A stretch of 64,000 bases of DNA from Lachnospiraceae bacterium (GCA_014239155.1 JAAZZQ010000056.1:124001-188000), one strand, 5' to 3'. Positions 28,337-37,870 are shown, numbered from the stretch's first letter. Notes: generated by a model from the letters alone, not told the origin. Numbers and translations: made by a program.

Positions 28337-28482
28337 GTTACTTTTTACGGGGTAGGAATGCGCATAAACTGCGCATTCCGTGAGAATATGATTCAGAAAT
28401 GAGGGGCAATTTTTGCGAAGCAAAACTTTTAATATCGCCCCGAATCGTTACTATGGGCGGCTTCCATGCCGTGAATAGTAAC
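28337..28482 (-). repeat. Structured repeat A2 (146 bp, terminal inverted repeats)
   Basis: Read on the minus strand it begins GTTACTATTCACGG and ends CCGTAAAAAGTAAC. Internal hairpins: GTTACTAT...ATAGTAAC, then GGGGCGAT...ATTGCCCC enclosing TTTTGC-TTC-GCAAAA, then GGAATGCGCA-GTTTA-TGCGCATTCC. Full-length match to A1 in the opposite orientation. The first 54 bases are translated as the end of the preceding glycosyltransferase. Confidence 0.88.
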
Positions 28483-29412
28483 GGGAGTATTGTCTGTTTC
28501 CTCACGGATTACATACTGTGGAGAATTGTTGATACTGATATAGATTCGCCCAATATACTCTCCAATCAATCCTAACATAATCATAAGCATACCACCAATA
28601 AAAACAGTTGCCGCCATCAGAGAGCTAAATCCCATTGGCACCGCAGGGTTTACAATTTTTTTAATAATCGTATAAATCCCATATAAAAATCCCCCGACAG
28701 CAAAGGTAACTCCTGTGATGGTGGCAATCCTTAGCGGCAGTATAGAAAATGCCGTAAACCCATTAAACCAAAGCGCCATTAACTTCTTCATTGTATAACC
28801 AGAAGCCCCCACTTCACGGCTTCTGTGCTGCACAGGAACATTGGTAATATTTCTTGTAGAGCGCAACACTAGACCAATAATATAAGGATAGCTGTTCTCA
28901 TATTCCAACATACTGTCAACTACAAACCGCCTTGCTGCAAAGTAGCTGGTCAAGTGCAAGTCTTTCGGTTTCCCAAGCATAATCCTTGTCATAATATCAT
29001 TCATCCAAGTGCCAAAATTGCGAAAGGCACTATGCTTTTTATTGTCATAGCTTGCATAGACCACATCACTACCATTCTCTATGCCATCTATCAGTTTTCC
29101 TACCTCATCTGCAGGCGTCTGTCCATCGTCATCTAGGCACACCACAATATCTCCGTCTGCCTTGCGCAACCCCGCCATCAGCGCCGCGTGCTGTCCAAAG
29201 TTCTTTGCCAAGCTAACTCCTGATATATTATTATATTTTTGGGCAAGTGCGGTGATTACCTCATAAGTATCATCAGGCGAACAGTCGTTTATTAGAAAGA
29301 TATCATACTCATACTCCTTCATAGTCTGCATCGTCTCTCTTATTTCCGCCACGACTCCCTCAAGAGTCCTTGCGCTCCGATAGCAGGGAATGACAAAACT
29401 TATTTTACTCAT
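28429..29412 (-). CDS. GT2 polyprenyl-phosphate glycosyltransferase (GtrB/ArnC-like)
   Basis: 327 residues. The GT-A domain has VIPCYRSARTL, LINDCSPDDT and the DXD-type CLDDDGQTP near 92; two C-terminal membrane helices at about 230-300 give the GtrB/dolichol-phosphate-mannose-synthase-like form. It would move a sugar from its nucleotide to undecaprenyl phosphate for external glycan decoration. Odd: family homology stops near YVIREE, and the last 17 residues and the stop come from repeat A2 (from Val-Thr-Ile-His-Gly onward), an insertion-derived tail. The polytopic protein at 30004 is a possible partner that uses the lipid-linked sugar (inference). Confidence 0.9.
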   Translation of the reverse strand: MSKISFVIPCYRSARTLEGVVAEIRETMQTMKEYEYDIFLINDCSPDDTYEVITALAQKYNNISGVSLAKNFGQHAALMAGLRKADGDIVVCLDDDGQTPADEVGKLIDGIENGSDVVYASYDNKKHSAFRNFGTWMNDIMTRIMLGKPKDLHLTSYFAARRFVVDSMLEYENSYPYIIGLVLRSTRNITNVPVQHRSREVGASGYTMKKLMALWFNGFTAFSILPLRIATITGVTFAVGGFLYGIYTIIKKIVNPAVPMGFSSLMAATVFIGGMLMIMLGLIGEYIGRIYISINNSPQYVIREETDNTPVTIHGMEAAHSNDSGRY

Positions 29413-29435
29413 CTTGATAATTCCTTTTCTTTGTT

Positions 29436-29987
29436 CTACAGTTCCTTACTAGATGGATTGATTGCACCAAAAAAAATTAGGTCCTCATATTTTCCGTCCA
29501 GAAACAATTCCTCCCTAAAATACGCCTCCTGCACATAGCCTGCCTTCTCATGCATACACACACTTGCCCGATTGTACGCCAATACTCGCGCTGCTACCTT
29601 GTGTAGCCTTAATTGCTCAAAGGCATATTGCAGCATTAGTTTTGCAGCCTCTGTGCCAATACCCTTTCCATACGCCTGCTCCTCTCCAAGAAAAATACCT
29701 TCCTCCGCCTTTTTATTCTGCTCCTCAAAGTTTTGAAGATAGACACTGCCAAGGGGCATCTTGTCTTCATTTCTACAAATAACAAACTGATGTACGTATC
29801 CTCGTTCTACTTTATTTTTTAGCCAGTCTAAATGCGCCTCCCTAGAAAGAGGAATCCGATAAATAAAATTTTTTACTACATTCTTATCGTTTCTCCATCT
29901 TACAACCCTATCTGTATCGGCAGCGCAAATTGGCCTTAAATAAATTTGTGCTCCCTCTAAAATCAAATCTTTTCTCAATGGCTCCAT
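29436..29987 (-). CDS. GNAT N-acetyltransferase
   Basis: 183 residues, RimJ/RimL-like GNAT fold: LRPICAADTDRVVRWRND at the N-terminus, EEGIFLGEEQAYGKGIGTEAAKLML with the acetyl-CoA Q/YGKGIG loop near 100, and VLAYNRASVCMHEKAGY near 145. Two genes upstream lies an rffA-type aminotransferase, so the probable substrate is the 4-amino group of dTDP-Fuc4N, the reaction WecD performs in enterobacteria (inference). ATG 29987 is chosen over a longer frame because AGGAG lies 7-8 bases upstream and the longer frame overlaps the preceding gene. Confidence 0.85.
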   Translation of the reverse strand: MEPLRKDLILEGAQIYLRPICAADTDRVVRWRNDKNVVKNFIYRIPLSREAHLDWLKNKVERGYVHQFVICRNEDKMPLGSVYLQNFEEQNKKAEEGIFLGEEQAYGKGIGTEAAKLMLQYAFEQLRLHKVAARVLAYNRASVCMHEKAGYVQEAYFREELFLDGKYEDLIFFGAINPSSKEL

Positions 29988-30003
29988 AAAAATCTCCTCT
30001 GTC

Positions 30004-31872
30004 TTATAGTTGTTTGACTGCCACGATATCAAATGCGTGTGTACCAGACGCTGTCTGAACTTGGTCAACAGACTCCGTGCACACAGCCATGCCGCGCTTT
30101 TTGTAATATTGTATCAGCCAGTCTAGTTCTTGGTCGGGCTTTACCACAAAATATGCCTTTGTCGCATTTCGTCCTTTGGGATTGTACAATGCATTTTGAA
30201 TATCTTTAAAATGATGTCGCTCCAGTTTCCGTCTTGCCAGAGGACTTTTTGCCGCCCACCCACCGCATATATCAAAATTTTTATAAAAACCGCTTGTAAA
30301 TATTTTCTCCGAATAAGGAGTTCCCTGATAAGAGGTAGAGGAATACACATCCACGATATAATAATTATTTCCATTTTTTCGGCAATAATCCATCAATGCA
30401 ATCCAGCGCGCATCTGCCTGTGCTCTGTTTTGATATTCACTGTGCACACTCTGAAGATTTCCCACAGACACTACAAGAAATCCTACAGTACATAAAACAT
30501 ACAAGATATACTTTACTACCTTGCTGTCTTTCTTAAAAGAATTATCACAGATTACGAACGCAATAAGCATCACGAATTCCAACATTAACAGAGGGATTGT
30601 GACACGGTCTGGCAGCCTGTCCACCATATATAAATACAACCACAAAACTATCCGAATCATCAAGAGACACACAACCTTAAAAACTGCAAGCACACGCCGT
30701 TTTCCTGTTGCTGGAATGACACAAACTGCAAAGTACAACAGATACAGAACCAGCACCGCCATGCGAACTCCCAGCCCCGCTGGAATCCCCAAATCAGGTG
30801 TTTGACGCAAAATGGCACTCCTTACCATCTGTAAATCTTTTAAAATTTGATTTCTATACAGCCACAATGCCTCCCGCACACTGTTTTTGCTGACAAAGCC
30901 AAATGTGTTTTTCAATCCGCTTCCATAACTGGAAGTTTGAGCACTCTGTTCTTGATAATTGACAATCGCTTCCAACCTCCATGTGTCAATCGATTCATCC
31001 AGAGCAAAATTATAGTTTTCAAGCAGCGTGTAAGATTCCTGTGACAATCCAATCGACTCATAAAATTTCTGGTTGTCTGCGTAATCAGGTAATCCATAAA
31101 AATCATATAATTTCGTCCGAGCATTAAAAAAGCTCCGAAAGTTACTCCACTCGCTTTCCTGATATGCCACCAAATCTACACAATATGCCGCTGCCATACC
31201 CAAAAATGCTATGCCGACCAGCATCAAATACTTTCTAAAATTCACCGCAGTAAAAAAATATTCCTCCCCGCACCATCGGGCAAGCCCTGCGAGCAGCAAA
31301 AACGGCAAAAGCATCATACAGATTTCTGTCCGAATCAAAAAAGACAGCACAACAAGCAGCAGCGGAATTAGATTTCTGCGGAAAAAAACAGACGGCTTAT
31401 CGGCATTTTTTGCTGTGAGAAACAAAAATACTGCCCCGGCCATACAAATTCCTGCGGTCACACTGTACTGTATCACCACAATTTCTCTCAAAAATAGTCC
31501 AACCGCAAGTGCTGCCTCCACCACAAGCGCCAAAAGCCCCGTTCGCACACGCTGCGCAAGAGACAATAACCTCACAGTAATCAAAAAAATCACACCAAAT
31601 TGACACAGACACAAAAACAAGCCATACCACGGAACCGTTGGAATGGCCCTGTAACAAAGCGCAATGCACCACGCCAGAGGATACAGCATCTGAATACAAT
31701 AACCACTCGGCTGGCCTGTGTATGCCCCTGACACAATATCTTTAATCATGGTGTCATCATTTAGATCATAATAAAAATCAAACTGGGCAGATAAAAGCAG
31801 CGCGAGCGAAAACGTAAAAGTTAGTGCACCACACACTTTTGCTGCCTTTACTCTGGTGCGGTCATCCATCAT
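30004..31872 (-). CDS. Polytopic membrane protein, possible GT-C glycosyltransferase
   Basis: 622 residues with about twelve hydrophobic helices and a C-terminal soluble external domain of about 130 residues. The first external loop has DFYYDLNDDTMIKDI followed by PSGYCIQMLYPLAW, a pattern like GT-C enzymes and glucosyltransferase-domain membrane proteins, with acidic residues after helix 1. The SGY-x4-LYPL run loosely echoes the REPGY loop of the proteins at 10381 and 16854. Together with the GtrB-like GT2 two genes away it could transfer a polyprenyl-linked sugar onto the glycan (inference). ATG 31872 overlaps the rffA stop by 4 bases; a second ATG follows directly. Confidence 0.72.
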   Translation of the reverse strand: MMDDRTRVKAAKVCGALTFTFSLALLLSAQFDFYYDLNDDTMIKDIVSGAYTGQPSGYCIQMLYPLAWCIALCYRAIPTVPWYGLFLCLCQFGVIFLITVRLLSLAQRVRTGLLALVVEAALAVGLFLREIVVIQYSVTAGICMAGAVFLFLTAKNADKPSVFFRRNLIPLLLVVLSFLIRTEICMMLLPFLLLAGLARWCGEEYFFTAVNFRKYLMLVGIAFLGMAAAYCVDLVAYQESEWSNFRSFFNARTKLYDFYGLPDYADNQKFYESIGLSQESYTLLENYNFALDESIDTWRLEAIVNYQEQSAQTSSYGSGLKNTFGFVSKNSVREALWLYRNQILKDLQMVRSAILRQTPDLGIPAGLGVRMAVLVLYLLYFAVCVIPATGKRRVLAVFKVVCLLMIRIVLWLYLYMVDRLPDRVTIPLLMLEFVMLIAFVICDNSFKKDSKVVKYILYVLCTVGFLVVSVGNLQSVHSEYQNRAQADARWIALMDYCRKNGNNYYIVDVYSSTSYQGTPYSEKIFTSGFYKNFDICGGWAAKSPLARRKLERHHFKDIQNALYNPKGRNATKAYFVVKPDQELDWLIQYYKKRGMAVCTESVDQVQTASGTHAFDIVAVKQL

Positions 31873-32999
31873 ACGTGATAGAACTCCTTCACTTTACTAA
31901 CAATATAGTCCACTTGGTCCGATGTCAGCGCATAAAACATTGGCAGACGCAACAAGCGTTCGCTCTCCCGCGTCGTATACACATCCTCCCCCGAAAACCG
32001 TCCAAACTTAAGTCCCGCAGGCGCTGAGTGTAGCGGAACATAGTGAGATACAGCCATAATACCATTTTCCTTTAAAAATGTAATTAACTGCGTGCGCTCA
32101 TCCAAATCTTTCGTCTTAATATAATACATATGCCCATTGTGCACACAGCCCTCTGGCACAGTTGGCAACTCTAAAACTCCACGCTCCTGAAGAGGGCGCA
32201 ACAGCGCATCATACTGTCTCCACAGCGCCAAACGCTTTTGTGTAATGATATCAATCTGCTCAATCTGAGCCCAGAGATACGCTGCATTCATATCACTTGG
32301 CAGATACGACGAACCATAATTCATCCACCGATATTTATCAATTTCCCCTCTGTAAAATTGAGAGCGATTTGTCCCTTTCTCCCGAATAATCTCGGCCTCG
32401 CTAATATATTTTTTATCCTGAATGAGCAGTGCACCGCCTTCTCCCATACTTAGATTCTTGGTCTCATGAAAAGAATAACAGCCAAAGTCTCCAATTGTGC
32501 CAAGCGCCCTCCCCTTGTAAGTCGCTGCAATTCCCTGCGCTGCATCCTCTACCACAAAGAGGTGGTGACGTCTCGCAATCTCCATAATGGTATCCATCTC
32601 ACACGCCACCCCTGCATAATGAACTGGCAAGATCGCCCTTGTCCGCTCTGTCACAGCCTGCTCAATCAAAGTCTCATCTATATTCATAGTGTCAGGACGG
32701 ATATCGACAAACACTGCCTTTGCGCCGCGCAGCACAAAGGCGTCCGCAGTGGACACAAAAGTGTAAGAGGGCAATATCACCTCTTCTCCCTCCTGAATGT
32801 CAATTAACAGCGCCGCAAGCTCGTTTGCCTGTGTGCAGGAAGGGGTCAGGAGACACTTTGTAGTACCTGTTTTCTCCTCAATCCATGCACTACATCGCTG
32901 TGTGAACGGACCATCCCCACAAATTTTTTGATTTTCGACCGCTTGCCTAATATATTCCAATTCCCTGCCTGTAAATGGTGGTACGTTAAAATTAATCAT
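31869..32999 (-). CDS. rffA: dTDP-4-amino-4,6-dideoxygalactose transaminase (RffA/WecE)
   Basis: 376-residue DegT-family PLP enzyme matching WecE/RffA along its length: MINFNVPPFTGRELEYI start, TPSCTQANELAALL, VVEDAAQGI with the PLP Asp, and CYSFHETKNLSMGEGGALL with the Schiff-base Lys near 177. It aminates dTDP-4-keto-6-deoxyglucose to dTDP-Fuc4N. RmlA and RmlB, which make the substrate, are not in the window. The frame opens at ATG 33011, but the family N-terminus begins at ATG 32999. A promoter lies 57 bases upstream, so this gene starts a sub-transcript. Confidence 0.93.
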   Translation of the reverse strand: MINFNVPPFTGRELEYIRQAVENQKICGDGPFTQRCSAWIEEKTGTTKCLLTPSCTQANELAALLIDIQEGEEVILPSYTFVSTADAFVLRGAKAVFVDIRPDTMNIDETLIEQAVTERTRAILPVHYAGVACEMDTIMEIARRHHLFVVEDAAQGIAATYKGRALGTIGDFGCYSFHETKNLSMGEGGALLIQDKKYISEAEIIREKGTNRSQFYRGEIDKYRWMNYGSSYLPSDMNAAYLWAQIEQIDIITQKRLALWRQYDALLRPLQERGVLELPTVPEGCVHNGHMYYIKTKDLDERTQLITFLKENGIMAVSHYVPLHSAPAGLKFGRFSGEDVYTTRESERLLRLPMFYALTSDQVDYIVSKVKEFYHV

Positions 33000-33055
33000 T
33001 TTGATAACCATGCCTTTCCATAATTTCCGAAATCTGGTAAGCTATTTCTCGCTTT

Positions 33056-33084
33056 ATTGTACTCTTTTAATATGATTTTGGCAA
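33056..33084 (-). promoter_or_regulatory. Internal sigma-A-like promoter upstream of rffA
   Basis: TTGCCA (33084-33079), 17-base spacer, TACAAT (33061-33056) on the minus strand. It lies 29 bases downstream of the truncated repeat A3 and about 50 bases before the rffA start codon. Confidence 0.6.
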
Positions 33085-33112
33085 GGTTTTGGCATTAATA
33101 TGCATTTATTTC

Positions 33113-33172
33113 ATTACTATTCGCGGCATAAAAGGCGCTCATAATAACGATTCGAGGCGACATTAGAAGTTT
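33113..33172 (+). repeat. Structured repeat A3 (truncated)
   Basis: ATTACTATTCGCGG and the following bases match the first ~60 bases of elements A1/A2 (ATAATAACGATTCGAGGCGA against ATAGTAACGATTCGGGGCGA). The match ends at GTTT, where the reading frame of the 33163 gene begins. Its TTAGAAGTTT supplies that gene's Asn-Phe-stop. Confidence 0.75.
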
Positions 33173-36015
33173 ACAAACACGCAATACTCCTCATTCTGAA
33201 AACACTGACTATAACCATTTTCCCTAACAAATTCCAAAATCAATTGATATTTCTGAAACGCTAGTCCATCTGTCCGCATTTCATGTTCTATCGCTGTGCG
33301 CCCCAATATAATAACAGGTGTTTTTTCCAATGCGGTCTCATTAGACAGTTCTTCAAGTTCCTTTTTTAAAATCTCTATACTGTTTGAATCCAAATCTGCC
33401 CACGTTGTATAAATAGCAGGTGCCATGTCAAACAGATATGCCAATGCCGGAATATTTCCATATAATATCACTTGTTTTTTATTTAATTCATTCTGATATA
33501 AATATGCATCCAACTCCTGCAATGCGGCTGCCTTGTCGGCTGTCGTCCGCAATCTGGTTCCTTTGCCACTGCATTGCAGTTCTAATTGCTGTCTATCTCT
33601 GTATGCCTTTGCGTCGTGAAACACAAAATTAATTCCAAACAGAATGCTTTGAACAGCCACACATACAAGCACCATTCCAAATACCAACCGAAATGCAAAA
33701 CCCGTTGTTTTTACACAATAGCTGTTTTTAAAAGCCTTATATGCCATCAATATTGAGACAGGCATTATTAGAAAAAGGTTGTTGATAATTGGATAAAGCC
33801 CATTGTTGCTCCCCAGTGGCGTAACCAATATGATACTGGGCAAAAACACCGCCCACAACCGTAAATCGTGATTTATTTTAGGATTTATTAAACACCAAAT
33901 ACACAGACAAAATACAATTAACAAATAGATTGTTGCCCACTTGTACATACTAAAATATTCTGTATAATTAAAATCAAACATTCCTCGACCATAACAGAAA
34001 CGCAGAAGTACTAGAAACAAAAATGAATAAAAAATTTCAAGTACACGTGTTACTTTGAGGGACAATGTTTGATTTCTTTCAAGTTTTTTGGCAAAATAAA
34101 AGCCAATCATACCTGCAACCATAAATCCAGCAAACAATAACAGCCATCCACTATACTGGGCATAATCTCCAAACATTGCATTGAGCATTGCGGTCGGCTT
34201 ATAATCCGACGCCTGTTCAGTCATGCCAAACAGCGCAGCAATCATTTGCGGATATGCATCCACCCCATAACGCACGGCGATAACCGCCAACGGCACAAAC
34301 AACCCTACCAAATAGCCGCCAATACAGTACAAAGTATATAAAACAAGTTGACGCAGCCAAGTCTTGTCATTTTTGCGCTTCCAAAAACAATTACACCACA
34401 CAGGCAAAATCAATGCCATATAAGTAATATTTGGCATTCTAACAGCAACACAAAGCCCTAAGATAACACCTGAAATAATAAAATTTTTCCTTTTTCCATC
34501 TAAGATTGCTGTATACAAAGCAAGCACTGCGATTGTCATCGCTAAATAGCCAAGATAATGATACAAAATTACAGGAGGAGCCCAACAAAGAGACAGTGCT
34601 GTCAACTCTGCCACGAACAACGCAATCCCCATCCATCGCTTTCCTTGTCCATAGCGTCGCCAAAAGAACAGATAAACCCACGCTGCCACACCTCCAATTA
34701 GCAGACCACAATATAAATTCATACCAATCCAATAATCTCCGCCCGGAAGCTTTGACAAAAACACGCCTGTCACATTTGCCAGATAAGTTGCCAGTTTCCA
34801 CATTGGATTCAATGTGTCAAAAAAGCGATAATTGCCAAGCGCATAACCCGCATCCATAATATCTAGTCCTATGAAGGCATGGCGCAATGGATAGATCAGC
34901 AAAATCAACATTGGAAGAATCGTCCTACTCCCTTTTTGTCGAATCCACTCGATAACAGTGCATACCAGATACACAGCCAGCACACTGCAAACCATATGCC
35001 CTAGAAATGCCATTACAGAATTGTCTGCCTGTGCCTCACAGTGCAACCATTTTGGCCATACATAGCGGATATTGATATGCTCATGAATAAGATAGACACC
35101 AAAAGCTGCCCCCGAAAACAATTCAATCGGCTTACGAAACCTCTCCAAAAAAATTCCTGCCTTGCCCGACTCCTTTTTACCCTCCGCAAATAGCAAAAAC
35201 AACCCCACTGCACCTGTATAGCAAAACAAAAAATTATATGTGTAACCATACTGTATCATTTTTCCAAGGCTGCCTGTTCTAAGATAGATTGCACGAATTA
35301 GAAAAAAAGAAAAAAAGACTGCCGCCACGCTGCCAAAGTACAAGGCTGCCGCTGTCCACTTGGCATAAAGCACAGAGATTCCATAGCGTCTTAGATATGC
35401 TCCTGTCAGATAGAGAACCACAAACCACAAGCTGTCATAACCATACTTGTCCCACGGAAGCTGCATAGGAATCACTGTCTTTGACACACTAAATACCAGT
35501 AAAAATCCCAGCAGCAGATATTTTGTCTCCCGCTGATTCAAACGGGAAATCCCCGCATTAAGAAAGGGCATTATCAGGCAAAGAATTACATAGGACGACG
35601 CAAACCAATAATGTTCTGTCACAATCGGAAAACAATACGAAAAAAACTGATAGAGATCAAACTCCTGCACACCAATAATCAGCGCACCACACCCAAAAAG
35701 CATGGAATAAAAAAACACTTGTTTCCATATTTTTAGAGGTTTTCTTAGCACTTTCCAAAAGGTCAGTTCCTTCTCACTTCCCCCACTTTCATATGCATCC
35801 ATGCCAAAGTATCCACTGATAAGCACATACACGTTAACCGCCACAATACAGAACGCCTCAATTAACCATGCCACGTAGCCAGTCACAGTCATATCGTTCC
35901 TTGCAGGATCACCAAGGATTTCTCCCTTGCTTAGATAATGCAAACTCACAATCATCAACATTGCAATAATGCGTAGCAGCTCATAGTTTAACTGCCGCTT
36001 TTTTTCTGTTGCCAT
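33163..36015 (-). CDS. Acyltransferase-3 / GT-C-like fusion membrane protein
   Basis: About 950 residues, two membrane modules. Residues 1 to about 365 are an acyltransferase-3 domain: NYELLRIIAMLMIVSLHY with the catalytic-region His, NVYVLISGYFGMD, HYWFASSYVILCLIMPF and a late VYLIHEH; such domains O-acylate sugars with acetyl groups. Residues about 365-950 form a second polytopic module: GLDIMDAGYALGNYRFF in its first external loop, about eleven more helices, then a soluble C-terminal region with LYGNIPALAYLFD, as in GT-C-like proteins. The fusion is unusual. ATG 36015 is chosen because GAGGGAG precedes it; an upstream GTG (36039) overlaps pseG. The final residues and stop derive from repeat A3. 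Confidence 0.8.
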   Translation of the reverse strand: MATEKKRQLNYELLRIIAMLMIVSLHYLSKGEILGDPARNDMTVTGYVAWLIEAFCIVAVNVYVLISGYFGMDAYESGGSEKELTFWKVLRKPLKIWKQVFFYSMLFGCGALIIGVQEFDLYQFFSYCFPIVTEHYWFASSYVILCLIMPFLNAGISRLNQRETKYLLLGFLLVFSVSKTVIPMQLPWDKYGYDSLWFVVLYLTGAYLRRYGISVLYAKWTAAALYFGSVAAVFFSFFLIRAIYLRTGSLGKMIQYGYTYNFLFCYTGAVGLFLLFAEGKKESGKAGIFLERFRKPIELFSGAAFGVYLIHEHINIRYVWPKWLHCEAQADNSVMAFLGHMVCSVLAVYLVCTVIEWIRQKGSRTILPMLILLIYPLRHAFIGLDIMDAGYALGNYRFFDTLNPMWKLATYLANVTGVFLSKLPGGDYWIGMNLYCGLLIGGVAAWVYLFFWRRYGQGKRWMGIALFVAELTALSLCWAPPVILYHYLGYLAMTIAVLALYTAILDGKRKNFIISGVILGLCVAVRMPNITYMALILPVWCNCFWKRKNDKTWLRQLVLYTLYCIGGYLVGLFVPLAVIAVRYGVDAYPQMIAALFGMTEQASDYKPTAMLNAMFGDYAQYSGWLLLFAGFMVAGMIGFYFAKKLERNQTLSLKVTRVLEIFYSFLFLVLLRFCYGRGMFDFNYTEYFSMYKWATIYLLIVFCLCIWCLINPKINHDLRLWAVFLPSIILVTPLGSNNGLYPIINNLFLIMPVSILMAYKAFKNSYCVKTTGFAFRLVFGMVLVCVAVQSILFGINFVFHDAKAYRDRQQLELQCSGKGTRLRTTADKAAALQELDAYLYQNELNKKQVILYGNIPALAYLFDMAPAIYTTWADLDSNSIEILKKELEELSNETALEKTPVIILGRTAIEHEMRTDGLAFQKYQLILEFVRENGYSQCFQNEEYCVFVNF

Positions 36016-36035
36016 TCTCTCCCTCACTTTCGCAA

Positions 36036-37163
36036 TCACTGTGATAGCAGCAATTCCTTTATCTGTTCTGCAATACGCTGTGCTCCTTTTGCATCAATCA
36101 GTTCTTTTTCCTGTCTGTATAAACGCTCTCTGTACTTTTTGTTCTGAATGCAGCGTCTTAGTGTATCTCGTATACGTTCTGCTGTTCTATCAGGCTCTAT
36201 GGCAATATTTCCTGCATTGACAATATTTGTCAGCCTTTCTAGCTCCTTGGCTCCCTGTCTTTGATTTTCAGCAAAATAAAAAACAATCATTGGAACACCC
36301 AGCGCACTCACTTCATAAATTGTGCTTCCTGTTGCTGTTATCACTATATCGCTATCATACAAAAGACTGCGCATATCTTTTATATTTTCATGAATTTGAA
36401 TCTGCAATGTCGTTGCATTTGCGGATTTCTTTTCATAATTTTGATATTTTCGCTTTAATTCCTCTGCAAATTCATTAAAAGGTCCACTGATCAAATGCAA
36501 TGTTATTTCCTGTTCTGTTATCATAGGATCACGCATTAATGCCTCTACAAGCGTAGCTGTTGCAAAATAAGGATCACTTCCTCCTGTGGTGATTGTAACA
36601 TTGCGCACTTGCTCTGCCACACTGTAATTAGAAGGTGTTTGAAATGCCTTGCGAAGCGGCATATAATTTGCTCCCAGCAGAACCTTGCGCGGATACTTAT
36701 TGATTGCCTGACTTTCTGTCTCCGCCGCAATATATTGCGCAGCTAGCCGCGGAGCATAGAGATTATAATTGATCAGCAAATCAACTGGGTACGCCTGCCC
36801 CATATCCTCAAAGCACACTGTTTTCACCATTTTGCTTAGGGCAAAATAATATGTGCTATCTGCCTGATAGCTATCCACCAGCACAATATTTTTATTCTGA
36901 TTTCCTACATTTTTAATTGTAGGTTTTTCCTGAAAAATTGCTTCTAACAGTGGAAGCTCTCCCATCATATCGCAGTAGTCTGTATGCAATACAATCACTT
37001 GAAATCCTCGCTCCTCTATCAAAGAGCGGCACGTTTCATCCGCTAATATAAAAATAGGCGGATGCAAGCAGTCTATCTTTGCTGTTGCCTCCGCAACTGA
37101 CAGGCAGCGCATCACATGCCCCATGCCGATCTTTGTATTTCCGTCCGCACGAATATAAAACAT
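36036..37163 (-). CDS. pseG: UDP-2,4-diacetamido-2,4,6-trideoxy-beta-L-altropyranose hydrolase (PseG)
   Basis: 375-residue GT-B-like hydrolase of the pseudaminic acid pathway. Seen: MFYIRADGNTKIGMGHVMRCL with the catalytic His near 16, ITTGGSDPYFAT near 192, the ATGSTIYEVSALGVP donor-site segment near 280, and FYFAENQRQGAKEL. It removes UDP from UDP-2,4-diacetamido-trideoxy-altrose before condensation by PseI. Longer than Campylobacter PseG by about 100 residues, mostly in the middle. Starts 1 base after the PIG-L-type gene. Last recognised gene of the pse set. Confidence 0.9.
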   Translation of the reverse strand: MFYIRADGNTKIGMGHVMRCLSVAEATAKIDCLHPPIFILADETCRSLIEERGFQVIVLHTDYCDMMGELPLLEAIFQEKPTIKNVGNQNKNIVLVDSYQADSTYYFALSKMVKTVCFEDMGQAYPVDLLINYNLYAPRLAAQYIAAETESQAINKYPRKVLLGANYMPLRKAFQTPSNYSVAEQVRNVTITTGGSDPYFATATLVEALMRDPMITEQEITLHLISGPFNEFAEELKRKYQNYEKKSANATTLQIQIHENIKDMRSLLYDSDIVITATGSTIYEVSALGVPMIVFYFAENQRQGAKELERLTNIVNAGNIAIEPDRTAERIRDTLRRCIQNKKYRERLYRQEKELIDAKGAQRIAEQIKELLLSQ

Positions 37164-37865
37164 CTAGTCAAAACGCCTCCTTACACTTCGCACCAACATA
37201 AACGCCTCTGCACGCTCCATGCCGGCCGTCATACCGCGTGTTTTTGACAAGACATCCATGCCTACAAGACTTCTTGGGTGTGGAAAATTGCAAAGTTCTG
37301 ACACATAACAGTCCATTGCCTGCTCTTTTTTATGATAATAATCTGTAATATCAATAAACACATTGGGGCAAAATGCTGGTTGTGTGCTGTAATCAAAATT
37401 CCACTCGGAAGATGAAAGCGTCTCAAAAGCATAAATTTCTTCAACGCAGTACGTGCCAATTGGTCTTGACGCTGTGAGTACTGCACGCGCAGTATATTGA
37501 TGGTCTACATTTAAATCTCCACTGTAATGTGTATAGAGTACTTGCGGGCGCAATTTGTCAATCATTTGTTCGACTACTTTTACAATATCAAGCAAATCCA
37601 CATGGTCAAAGCGGTTGTCTGGAAAATCAGCAAAAAATACCTCCTGATACCCAATAATTTTTGCACTCTCCAGCGTATTTTGATGCAACTCTTTTACTAC
37701 ATTTTGATCAATATCTTCTCTGTGTCTGCCACGGGAAGTCTGTCCTTCTCCCAAAATTAACGCATAGACAATGTCGCCCTCTGCCACGTGCCTTGCGACT
37801 GTGCCACCAACGCCAAGAATCTCATCATCTGGGTGTGCTGCCACAACCAATACTGTTTTTCCCAT
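37164..37865 (-). CDS. PIG-L (LmbE-like) N-deacetylase
   Basis: 233 residues with the metal-binding AHPDDEILGVGG motif at about 10-21 and the second site THYSGDLNVDHQYTARAV near 130 (His-x-x-Asp-His), both required for Zn-dependent deacetylases acting on GlcNAc-type sugars. Lies between the GNAT-formyltransferase fusion and pseG, so it probably removes an N-acyl group from an intermediate or from CMP-Pse, allowing re-acylation (inference). ATG 37865 is chosen because GGAGGAA precedes it; the longer frame overlaps its neighbour. Confidence 0.9.
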   Translation of the reverse strand: MGKTVLVVAAHPDDEILGVGGTVARHVAEGDIVYALILGEGQTSRGRHREDIDQNVVKELHQNTLESAKIIGYQEVFFADFPDNRFDHVDLLDIVKVVEQMIDKLRPQVLYTHYSGDLNVDHQYTARAVLTASRPIGTYCVEEIYAFETLSSSEWNFDYSTQPAFCPNVFIDITDYYHKKEQAMDCYVSELCNFPHPRSLVGMDVLSKTRGMTAGMERAEAFMLVRSVRRRFD

Positions 37866-37870
37866 CTCTG

